Shown here: piece after piece, positions 1 through 7,587 of the stretch | Numbering within the stretch: the first letter of the stretch is position 1 | Layout: the number at the start of each line of letters is the position of its first letter | NCBI GenBank assembly: GCA_030823965.1 | Contig: JAVBYP010000236.1 | Location: 1 to 7,587, forward strand | Length of the DNA stretch: 7,587 nucleotides | Origin: Sideroxydans sp. | GTDB taxonomy: Bacteria; Pseudomonadota; Gammaproteobacteria; Burkholderiales; Gallionellaceae | Direction: 5' to 3' | The notes under the pieces: generated by a model | What the model was told of the DNA's origin: nothing | What the model saw: the letters and a program-made list of their open reading frames with translations, nothing else | The model's database searches: none | Made by a program: the position numbers and the translations under genes

Positions 1-2
1 AT

Positions 3-1013
3 CCCACAACAGCAGGCAGCGACGGCCTGCGCTCCACCATCGCGCAATGGCTAGGCCGTCGTTATGGCATTCCCATACTTGATGCCAAGACCCAAGTGCT
101 ACCTGTGAATGGTAGCCGCGAAGCCTTGTTCTCCTTTGCCCAAGCGGTGATCGACCGCAGCAAGCATGATCCTGTCGTGATCTGCCCCAATCCCTTCTAT
201 CAGATCTATGAAGGTGCCGCCTTCCTCGCGGGGGCGACTCCGCATTTCTTCAACACACTGCCTGAAGATGATTTCGCGATGGACTTCGCACAATTACCTG
301 AAGCGGTGTGGCAACGTACGCAACTCATCTACGTGTGCTCACCGGGCAACCCGAACGGCCGCGTGATGCCGCTGGCCGAGTGGAAGACGCTGTTCGAGAT
401 GTCAGACCGCCACGGCTTCGTCATCGCTTCCGACGAGTGCTATTCCGAGATCTATTTTGACGACGAACAACCGCTAGGCGCGCTGCAAGCCGCACAGCAA
501 CTGGGGCGAAACGACTACAAGAACCTCGTCGTGTTCTCCAGCCTGTCCAAACGCTCCAATGTGCCGGGTATGCGTTCGGGTTTCGTCGCCGGCGATGCCA
601 AGGTGTTAGAGCGGTTCGCGCTGTATCGCACCTATCACGGCTGCGCCATGAACCCCGCCATCCAAGCCGCGACCATCGCCGCTTGGAACGATGAAGCGCA
701 TGTCGCCGAGAACCGTCGCTTGTACGTGGAGAAGTTCGACAAAGTCATCACACTGCTCTCACCCGTATTGCCCGTCGCGAAGCCCGATGCTAGCTTCTAC
801 CTATGGATACGCACCCCCATCGCAGATACCGCCTTCGCGCAACAGCTATACCGCGACTATAATGTATCCGTGTTGCCGGGTAGCTTCTTGGCGCGTGAAG
901 CGCACGGAGTCAATCCCGGCACCAATTTCATCCGCTTGGCGCTGGTCGCCAATCTGGACGAGACACTGGAAGCAGCAAGACGTATCACAGCATTCACATC
1001 AAAACTCAACTAG
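3..1013 (+). CDS. dapC: N-succinyldiaminopimelate aminotransferase DapC, 5' partial
   Basis: This is a fold-type I PLP aminotransferase that would convert N-succinyl-2-amino-6-ketopimelate to N-succinyl-LL-diaminopimelate with glutamate as amino donor, in cytoplasmic lysine/diaminopimelate synthesis. The reading frame is open from base 3, so the gene starts upstream; the GTG at 96 is internal, because the residues before it (PTTAGSDGLRSTIAQW) continue the family's N-terminal region. About 336 residues are present and roughly 60 are probably missing, judging from the usual length of about 400. Visible motifs are LPVNGSREALF, the PGNPNG loop (near base 348), the SDECYSEIY segment with the PLP-ring aspartate, and SLSKRS, whose lysine (codon 549-551) is the expected Schiff-base residue. 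A late FIRLAL segment carries the carboxylate-binding arginine. The nine-base gap to dapD supports DapC over a generic aminotransferase, although close paralogues can act as ArgD-like or aspartate aminotransferases. Confidence 0.92.
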   Translation, partial: PTTAGSDGLRSTIAQWLGRRYGIPILDAKTQVLPVNGSREALFSFAQAVIDRSKHDPVVICPNPFYQIYEGAAFLAGATPHFFNTLPEDDFAMDFAQLPEAVWQRTQLIYVCSPGNPNGRVMPLAEWKTLFEMSDRHGFVIASDECYSEIYFDDEQPLGALQAAQQLGRNDYKNLVVFSSLSKRSNVPGMRSGFVAGDAKVLERFALYRTYHGCAMNPAIQAATIAAWNDEAHVAENRRLYVEKFDKVITLLSPVLPVAKPDASFYLWIRTPIADTAFAQQLYRDYNVSVLPGSFLAREAHGVNPGTNFIRLALVANLDETLEAARRITAFTSKLN

Positions 1014-1016
1014 GAA
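1012..1016 (+). promoter_or_regulatory. Ribosome binding site of dapD
   Basis: An AGGAA stretch lies inside and just after the dapC TAG stop codon, about six to seven bases before the dapD ATG at 1023. Because the Shine-Dalgarno bases share the stop codon, ribosomes finishing dapC would be placed for dapD initiation, which suggests translational coupling. This is read from the sequence and is not tested. Confidence 0.6.
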
Positions 1017-1022
1017 CTCACC

Positions 1023-1844
1023 ATGCCTCAATTGCAAGCCATCATCGAAGAAGCCTTTGAACGCCGCGCAGAGATCACGCCACGCAATGTGGATGCGCAA
1101 CTCAAAGAGACCATCAACACCGTCATCGAATATCTGGACCAAGGCAAGTTGCGCGTGGCTGAGAAGATCAATGGCGTTTGGGTCACCCACCAGTGGATCA
1201 AGAAAGCGGTGTTGCTGTCCTTCCGTATCGAAGACAACAATTTCATCAAGGGCGGCTTCACCAACTACTTCGACAAAGTGCCATCCAAGTTCGCCGACTA
1301 CAACTCCAAAGAGTTCCGCGAAGGTGGATTCCGTGTCGTTCCTCCCGCTGCAGCGCGTCGCGGTGTGTACATCGCCAAGAACGTGGTGCTGATGCCGTCC
1401 TACTGCAACATCGGTTCGTATGTGGATGAAGGCACCATGGTGGACACATGGGCGACCGTCGGTTCCTGTGCACAGATCGGCAAGAACGTACACTTGAGTG
1501 GTGGCGTAGGTATCGGTGGCGTGTTGGAGCCTGTGCAAGCGAACCCGACCATCATCGAAGACAACTGCTTCATCGGTGCACGTTCAGAAGTGGTCGAGGG
1601 CGTGATCGTGGAAGAAGGTTCGGTCATCTCCATGGGCGTGTTCATCGGCCAATCCACCAAGATCCTCGACCGCGAGACTGGCGAGATCATCTATGGCCGC
1701 GTACCCGCCGGTTCCGTCGTCGTCAGTGGCAGCATGCCTTCCAAGGACGGCACGCACAGCTTGTACTGTGCGGTCATCGTGAAGAAGGTCGATGCCAAGA
1801 CCTTGGGCAAAACAGGAATCAACGAGTTGTTGCGCGGAATCTAA
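1023..1844 (+). CDS. dapD: Tetrahydrodipicolinate N-succinyltransferase DapD
   Basis: DapD transfers succinyl from succinyl-CoA to 2,3,4,5-tetrahydrodipicolinate, committing the pathway to the succinylase branch just before DapC. The protein is complete at 273 residues, the normal length for the family. The N-terminal ~100 residues form the helical substrate domain ([15 protein letters not shown] at the start, then [17 protein letters not shown]). Residues ~105-235 show left-handed beta-helix hexapeptide character ([39 protein letters not shown]). Asp141 in the VDTWATVG segment and Glu189 in GARSEVVEG match the active-site Asp and Glu described for mycobacterial DapD. The family acts as a trimer with active sites between subunits. 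The gene ends in tandem stops (TAATAA), 21 bases before pilU. The ATG at 1023 has a good ribosome binding site and matches the usual N-terminus. Confidence 0.97.
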   Translation: MPQLQAIIEEAFERRAEITPRNVDAQLKETINTVIEYLDQGKLRVAEKINGVWVTHQWIKKAVLLSFRIEDNNFIKGGFTNYFDKVPSKFADYNSKEFREGGFRVVPPAAARRGVYIAKNVVLMPSYCNIGSYVDEGTMVDTWATVGSCAQIGKNVHLSGGVGIGGVLEPVQANPTIIEDNCFIGARSEVVEGVIVEEGSVISMGVFIGQSTKILDRETGEIIYGRVPAGSVVVSGSMPSKDGTHSLYCAVIVKKVDAKTLGKTGINELLRGI

Positions 1845-1853
1845 TAAAGCACT

Positions 1854-1859
1854 GAGGAG
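1854..1859 (+). promoter_or_regulatory. Strong ribosome binding site of pilU
   Basis: GAGGAG sits six bases before the ATG at 1866, in the largest intergenic gap of the window (21 bases). It is the strongest Shine-Dalgarno match here and fixes the pilU start. pilU may therefore be translated independently of dapD, although I see no promoter in the gap. Confidence 0.7.
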
Positions 1860-1865
1860 AAGAAC

Positions 1866-3040
1866 ATGATCGTCACGCCGCTATTGCAACTCGCCGCCGA
1901 CAAACAAGCTTCAGACTTGTTCTTCTCCGTCCACGCACCTATCCAGATCAAGATCAACGGTGTGGTGATGCCGGTGAACGCCCAGTTGCTGACAGCAGAG
2001 AACGTCAAGCAGATCGCCTACGAGATGATGACACCGGATCAGATCGCCGATTTCGAGATGCATATGGAGATGAACTTCTCCTTCCGTGTCCCAGAGATCG
2101 GCAACTTCCGCGTCAACGTGTTCCGCCAGCGCGGCAGCATCGCCATCGTCATCCGTTATGTACGCGCGAATGTGCTGAACGTCGAAGAATTGCATCTCCC
2201 CTTGGTGTTGAAAGAACTCATCATGGAGAAGCGCGGACTCGTGCTGATGGTGGGGGCGACAGGCTCAGGCAAATCGACCACCTTGGCTGCGATGATCCAG
2301 CATCGTAACGAGACGCAGACCGGCCATATCCTCACCATCGAGGATCCGCTCGAGTACATGTTCAAACACGAAAAGTCCATCGTGAACCAACGCGAGATCG
2401 GGACGGATACGGCAGACTACGGTGCAGCACTGGTGAGTGCGATGCGCGAAGCACCGGACGTACTGATGATCGGAGAGATACGCGACCGCGATACGCTGAA
2501 GCATGCGCTGATCTTCGCGCAGACAGGCCACCTCTGCCTATCGACACTGCATGCGAACAACAGCTATCACGCGCTGAACCGCATCGTGAACTTCTTCCCC
2601 TACGATGCGCGCAACAGCATCTTGTCCGATCTATCACTCTGCTTGCGTGCCGTCATCTCGCAACGACTGATCCGCAATGCGCAGGGCTTACTCGTCCCTG
2701 CCGTGGAGGTGTTGCTCAACTCTGCTCTGATCGCCGACCTCATCAAGAACGATCAGATCGACAAGATCCGCGATGCCATCGAACAGAGCGTGTCACAAGG
2801 CTCGCAGACCTTCGAGCAGGCACTTTACAAGCTCTTCAAATCCGGACATATCACCAAAGAAGAGGCATTGAAGAACGCCGACTCGGCAAGCAACCTTTCT
2901 TCGCTCATCGATTATTCGCAGACGAGCAAAGTCAAAGCTTATGACCCGAATGCCAATCCGACTGCCATGCCGTCAACTTCGTCATCTCCAGATTTCGGTG
3001 GCATCAAACTCAACATCGAGATGCCAGGTTCGGGTTCCTG

Positions 3041-3041
<1 letters not shown>
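1866..3041 (+). CDS. pilU: Type IV pilus twitching ATPase PilU (PilT family)
   Basis: This is a hexameric secretion-superfamily ATPase that acts at the inner-membrane base of the type IV pilus, where PilU assists PilT in pilus retraction. It has 391 residues. An N-terminal PAS-like domain (1-~100) precedes the RecA-like core, which has Walker A GATGSGKST (130-138), the Asp box around HILTIEDPLEY (154-164), Walker B DVLMIGEIRD with Glu204, and the His box TGHLCLSTLHANN (220-232). PilU rather than PilT is favoured by NFFPYDARN...LRAVISQRL (~242-268), by the C-terminal QTFEQALYKLF...EEALKNADS segment (~314-340), and by the lack of an AIRLIP-like motif. Residues ~351-391 are a Pro/Ser-rich tail of no recognised domain. 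No pilT or other pilus gene adjoins it; its neighbours are dapD and a YffB-like gene. Its stop codon overlaps the next ATG by one base. Confidence 0.88.
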
Positions 3042-4721
<1,680 letters not shown>

Positions 4722-5627
4722 ATGGATATCAATTACTACTCAGAGGCGAATTCCTCACTCAAGACATTGCGCGATTGTTTGCGCTTCGCGGTCAGCCGCT
4801 TCAATGAAGCCGAGCTGTTCTTCGGCCACGGCAGCGATGACGCATTCGACGAGGCAGCCTATCTTGTCTTGCATACGCTCCACCTCCCACTGGACAGGCT
4901 AGAACCCTTCTTGGAAGCGCAACTCACGCAGTCTGAGATCTATGCGGTCATCGACATCATCGAGAAACGTGTGGAGCAACGTATCCCCGCCGCTTATCTG
5001 ACGAACCAAGCATGGCTGGGCGACCTGTCTTTCTACGTAGACGAACGCGTCATCGTGCCGCGCTCCTTCATCGCCGAATTGTTGCGTGAGGAATTGTCGC
5101 CGTGGATCGAGGATGCCGAAGAAGTGACCAGCGTATTGGATATGTGTACCGGCAGTGGCTGCCTTGCCATCCTAGCCGCACACACCTTCCCCAATGCGAG
5201 TGTCGATGCGGTCGATCTCTCCGCCGACGCCTTGGATGTCGCGCAATACAACGTCACGGACTATCATTTAGATGATCGGATCACCCTGATCGAGTCCGAC
5301 CTTTTCACCAATCTCGAAGGCAAGCGCTACGACGTCATCATCTGCAACCCACCTTACGTGGATGCCCCGTCGGTCGCCGCATTGCCCCCCGAATACAAAC
5401 ATGAACCCGAGCTATCCCTCGGCAGCGGCGACGATGGTCTGGATGCGACACGCATCATCCTTGCCAAGGCAGCCGAACATTTGAATCCGAACGGGCTGCT
5501 CCTCGTCGAGATCGGTCACAACCGTGATGCGCTCGAAGCGGCATATCCAAAGCTCCCCTTCACTTGGCTGGATGTCGCTGCTGGCGACCAGTTCGTATTC
5601 ATGCTGCGCCGTGAGGATCTGCTGTAA
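4722..5627 (+). CDS. prmB: Ribosomal protein L3 N5-glutamine methyltransferase PrmB
   Basis: PrmB methylates the side-chain amide of a conserved glutamine in ribosomal protein L3 using S-adenosylmethionine, in the cytoplasm during ribosome assembly. The protein has 301 residues, typical for PrmB. The N-terminal helical domain (~1-90) has the PrmB-like stretch TLRDCLRFAVSRFNEAELFF and YLVLHTLHLPLD, which separates it from the release-factor enzyme PrmC. A class I Rossmann methyltransferase domain follows, with motif I LDMCTGSGCLAIL (139-151), the acidic residue of motif II in VDAVDLS (161-167), and the glutamine-binding NPPY motif (209-212). The later PPEYKHEPELSLGSGDDGLD region (~222-241) is also characteristic. 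The ATG immediately follows the preceding TAA, and four bases separate its stop from hpnC. In other proteobacteria prmB often accompanies the dapE region or aroC. Confidence 0.95.
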   Translation: MDINYYSEANSSLKTLRDCLRFAVSRFNEAELFFGHGSDDAFDEAAYLVLHTLHLPLDRLEPFLEAQLTQSEIYAVIDIIEKRVEQRIPAAYLTNQAWLGDLSFYVDERVIVPRSFIAELLREELSPWIEDAEEVTSVLDMCTGSGCLAILAAHTFPNASVDAVDLSADALDVAQYNVTDYHLDDRITLIESDLFTNLEGKRYDVIICNPPYVDAPSVAALPPEYKHEPELSLGSGDDGLDATRIILAKAAEHLNPNGLLLVEIGHNRDALEAAYPKLPFTWLDVAAGDQFVFMLRREDLL

Positions 5628-5631
5628 GCGC

Positions 5632-6441
5632 ATGTCTGTAGAGCACTACGAAAATTTTCCCGTCGCATCGATCTTGATGCCCAAGCGACTGCGCAAGCCA
5701 GTCGCCGCCATCTACCACTTCGCCCGCGCAGCAGACGACATCGCCGATGAGGGCAATCTCTCGAATGAAGAACGACTGCAGCAATTGGATGATTTTCGTG
5801 ATGAGCTGATCCATATCGCAGCGGACGAGACACCGTTGATGCCCTTGTTCCAACATCTGGCTGTAGAGGTCAAAGCACATGCGCTTCCCTTGCAGCCCAT
5901 GCATGATCTGCTGGATGCCTTCTCGCAAGACGTCATCAAAAAGCGTTACGCGAACTACGACGAATTGCTCGACTACTGCCGTCGCTCTGCCAATCCCGTG
6001 GGTACGCTGCTGTTGCATCTGTACGAAGAAGCCACACCCGTCAACATCGCCTACTCGGATGCCATCTGCACCTCGCTGCAACTCATCAACTTTTGGCAGG
6101 ACGTCGCCAAAGACATCACCATCGCACGCATCTATCTGCCACAAGACGACATGGCTCGCTTCGGCGTGACGGAAGAACAGATAGCCCAAGCGCGATGCGA
6201 TGACGCGTGGCGTGCATTGATGAAGTTCCAGATCGAACGTGCTCGCGCATTGATGTTATACGGAAAACCACTCGGGACCATCCTCACTGGGCGCATCGGA
6301 CTAGAGATGCGCATGATCATCCAAGGCGGCCTGCGCATCCTCGACAAGATCGAAGCGGCCGACTACGACGTATTCAACAAGCGCCCAGTATTGCGCCCAT
6401 TCGACTGGGTTATCATGCTGGCCAAATCTGCACCACTCTGA
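5632..6441 (+). CDS. hpnC: Hydroxysqualene synthase HpnC
   Basis: HpnC converts presqualene diphosphate, made by HpnD, to hydroxysqualene, the second step of the bacterial HpnCDE route to squalene. The protein is a 269-residue all-alpha trans-isoprenyl diphosphate synthase of the squalene/phytoene synthase family. The first Asp-rich motif is DDIAD (35-39) in HFARAADDIADEG. YCRRSANPVG spans 115-124. The second Asp motif is NFWQDVAKD (153-161), followed by RIYLP (166-170). The FWQD form, rather than the IIRD form of HpnD, identifies the HpnC branch. The start at 5632 gives MSVEHYENFPVAS, the usual N-terminus; a longer frame back to 5524 would run through prmB and is rejected. The AGGA at 5614-5617 is rather far away, so coupling to prmB termination is plausible. 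Five bases separate it from hpnD. Confidence 0.95.
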   Translation: MSVEHYENFPVASILMPKRLRKPVAAIYHFARAADDIADEGNLSNEERLQQLDDFRDELIHIAADETPLMPLFQHLAVEVKAHALPLQPMHDLLDAFSQDVIKKRYANYDELLDYCRRSANPVGTLLLHLYEEATPVNIAYSDAICTSLQLINFWQDVAKDITIARIYLPQDDMARFGVTEEQIAQARCDDAWRALMKFQIERARALMLYGKPLGTILTGRIGLEMRMIIQGGLRILDKIEAADYDVFNKRPVLRPFDWVIMLAKSAPL

Positions 6442-6446
6442 AACCG

Positions 6447-7280
6447 ATGGACTCTTACCAGTACTGCGTAGACAAGACCAAGCAAAGCGGCTCCAGTTTC
6501 ACCAGCAGCTTCCGCTTCCTCACTCAAGATAGACGGCAAGCCATGACCGTGTTGTATGCATTCTGCCGCGAGGTGGATGATGTGGTGGATGAATGTTCGG
6601 ATGCCGATGTGGCGCGCACCACGCTCAACTGGTGGCGTAACGAAGTAGCGGCAGTATTCGGAGGACACCCTACCCATCCAGTCTGCAAAGCATTGATACC
6701 CGTTGTTGCAAGATTCAATCTGCCGCAAGAGCATCTGCTAGAGATCATCGACGGCATGGAGATGGACCTCGACCAGCCGCGTTATGCCGACTTCAAATCA
6801 CTGCAACTGTATTGCTATCGCGTCGCCTCAGTGGTCGGCCTGCTGTCGGCTGAAATCTTTGGCTACACGGATCGTGCGACATTGAAATACGCGCACGACC
6901 TCGGCATCGCCTTCCAACTCACCAACATCATCCGTGACGTGGGCGAGGATGCGCGACGCAACCGCATCTACCTACCGATGGATGAGATGCAGCAGTTCGG
7001 CGTCACCGCTGCCGACATCCTCAATTCACGCGAGACAGAGAACTTCCAAAAGCTGATGGCGTTCCAGATCGAACGCGCGCAACGTTTCTATGACCAAGCA
7101 CTCGCCCATCTGCCCGCAGTGGATCGCAAAGCACAACGCGCCGGACTCATCATGGCGGCCATCTATCGAGCCGTGCTGGAAGAAGTCGAACGCAGCGGCT
7201 GCCACGTGTTGAAAGAGCGTGTCTCGCTCGGCACGGGTTACAAGCTGTGGCTGGCGATCAAGGCATGGGCCGCGAACTGA
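6447..7280 (+). CDS. hpnD: Presqualene diphosphate synthase HpnD
   Basis: HpnD condenses two farnesyl diphosphates head-to-head to presqualene diphosphate, feeding HpnC. It has 277 residues, normal for HpnD, and belongs to the same squalene/phytoene synthase family as its neighbour. The first Asp-rich motif is DDVVDE (44-49) after FCREV. YCYRVASVVG is at 122-131. The second Asp motif is NIIRDVGED (160-168), followed by RNRIYLP (171-177). The start at 6447 (MDSYQYC) precedes the conserved SFxxSFRFL segment; an in-frame opening as far back as 6207 lies inside hpnC and gives residues with no family resemblance. No clear Shine-Dalgarno precedes the ATG, which follows the hpnC stop by five bases, so re-initiation or coupling is probable. 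The 3' end overlaps hpnE by 16 bases. Confidence 0.95.
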   Translation: MDSYQYCVDKTKQSGSSFTSSFRFLTQDRRQAMTVLYAFCREVDDVVDECSDADVARTTLNWWRNEVAAVFGGHPTHPVCKALIPVVARFNLPQEHLLEIIDGMEMDLDQPRYADFKSLQLYCYRVASVVGLLSAEIFGYTDRATLKYAHDLGIAFQLTNIIRDVGEDARRNRIYLPMDEMQQFGVTAADILNSRETENFQKLMAFQIERAQRFYDQALAHLPAVDRKAQRAGLIMAAIYRAVLEEVERSGCHVLKERVSLGTGYKLWLAIKAWAAN

Positions 7281-7587
7281 ACGTTGGAATCATCGGCGGC
7301 GGCTATGCCGGCATGGCGGCCGCCGCTGAACTGACTTCGCGCGGCATCAAGGTCACCGTCTTTGAAAGTGCCAAACAACTGGGTGGGCGTGCGCGTGGCG
7401 TGCTGCATAACGACACCCAGCTCGACAATGGACAACATCTCTTGCTCGGTTGCTACCGCGAGACATTGCGCCTCATCGAATTGGTTGGTTGCGACATAGA
7501 AAAAGACTTCCTGTGTCTGCCTTTGCAACTCGACCTACACAATCATTTCTCGCTCAAAGCACCCCGCCTGCCCGCCCCGTTACATCT
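7265..7587 (+). CDS. hpnE: Hydroxysqualene dehydroxylase HpnE, 3' partial
   Basis: HpnE is an FAD-dependent amine-oxidase-family enzyme that reduces hydroxysqualene to squalene, closing the HpnCDE route. Only the first 107 residues (of roughly 420-450 usual) are inside the window and the frame runs off the end without a stop. The Rossmann dinucleotide motif VGIIGGGYAGMAAA places G11-G13-G16 in GxGxxG. Glu34, at the end of the second strand (VTVFES), would bind the FAD ribose. LGGRARG (39-45) is the amine-oxidase GGR segment, and DNGQHLLLGCY is typical of HpnE. The ATG at 7265 (MGRELNVGII) overlaps hpnD by 16 bases; a GTG at 7247 is an in-frame alternative, but ATG leaves the usual short leader before the Rossmann strand. 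With so little sequence a related phytoene desaturase is possible, but the hpnCD context argues for HpnE. Confidence 0.93.
   Translation, partial: MGRELNVGIIGGGYAGMAAAAELTSRGIKVTVFESAKQLGGRARGVLHNDTQLDNGQHLLLGCYRETLRLIELVGCDIEKDFLCLPLQLDLHNHFSLKAPRLPAPLH

Noticed and set aside
12..30. GCAGGC/GCCTGC inverted repeat with a 7-base loop
   Set aside because: It is a six-base-pair stem inside dapC codons with no T-run. It is most likely chance and does not support a terminator or operator.
691..1392. A 233-codon plus-strand frame spanning the dapC-dapD junction
   Set aside because: It overlaps two confident genes in another frame, and its Ser/Arg/Pro-rich translation is typical of a shadow frame.
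999..1538. A 179-codon open frame on the minus strand opposite dapD
   Set aside because: It is fully antisense to a well-conserved dapD and its translation resembles no family known to me.
5599..6189. A 196-codon open frame on the minus strand opposite prmB/hpnC
   Set aside because: It lies antisense to hpnC, which has clear catalytic motifs. The translation has no recognisable domain, and such frames are expected in GC-rich coding DNA.
6207..6446. An 80-residue N-terminal extension of HpnD
   Set aside because: The extension lies within hpnC and is His/Arg-rich with no family resemblance. The ATG at 6447 gives the normal HpnD length.

Overview
The window is a compact stretch of bacterial chromosome with every gene on the + strand. 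It holds ten genes; the first is cut at its 5' end and the last at its 3' end. No gap between genes exceeds 21 bases and several neighbours overlap, so the layout looks like one long transcription unit or two abutting ones. I see no RNA gene, mobile element, CRISPR array, terminator or convincing internal promoter. Composition is moderately GC-rich. The gene content (succinylase lysine pathway, PilU, PrmB, HpnCDE) suggests a Gram-negative betaproteobacterium, plausibly of the Nitrosomonadales/Gallionellaceae type. That placement is inferred from remembered gene order and protein style, not from a search.

Left part (1-4533): three genes of the succinylase branch of diaminopimelate/lysine synthesis, dapC (partial), dapD and dapE. 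They supply meso-diaminopimelate for peptidoglycan and lysine for protein. Between dapD and dapE lie pilU, a PilT-family type IV pilus ATPase, and a small ArsC/Spx/YffB-family thioredoxin-fold protein. PilU has no obvious biochemical link to lysine synthesis. The YffB-like gene commonly travels with dapE in proteobacteria.

Middle (4530-5627): a 63-residue one-helix membrane protein with a Ser/Gly/Asp-rich tail overlaps the end of dapE by four bases and abuts prmB. prmB encodes the ribosomal protein L3 glutamine methyltransferase. The small protein is the only gene here I cannot assign to a family.

Right part (5632-7587): hpnC, hpnD and the start of hpnE, the three-enzyme bacterial route from farnesyl diphosphate to squalene. 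Squalene is the precursor of hopanoids, so hopanoid cyclization and tailoring genes may lie beyond the window or elsewhere in the genome.

All full-length enzymes keep the catalytic motifs I could check. This is mostly ordinary housekeeping sequence. The points worth a second look are the unassigned small membrane protein, the placement of pilU inside a lysine gene cluster, and the tight join of hopanoid precursor genes to the dap/prmB cluster. I found no evidence of a new defence, mobile or regulatory system.
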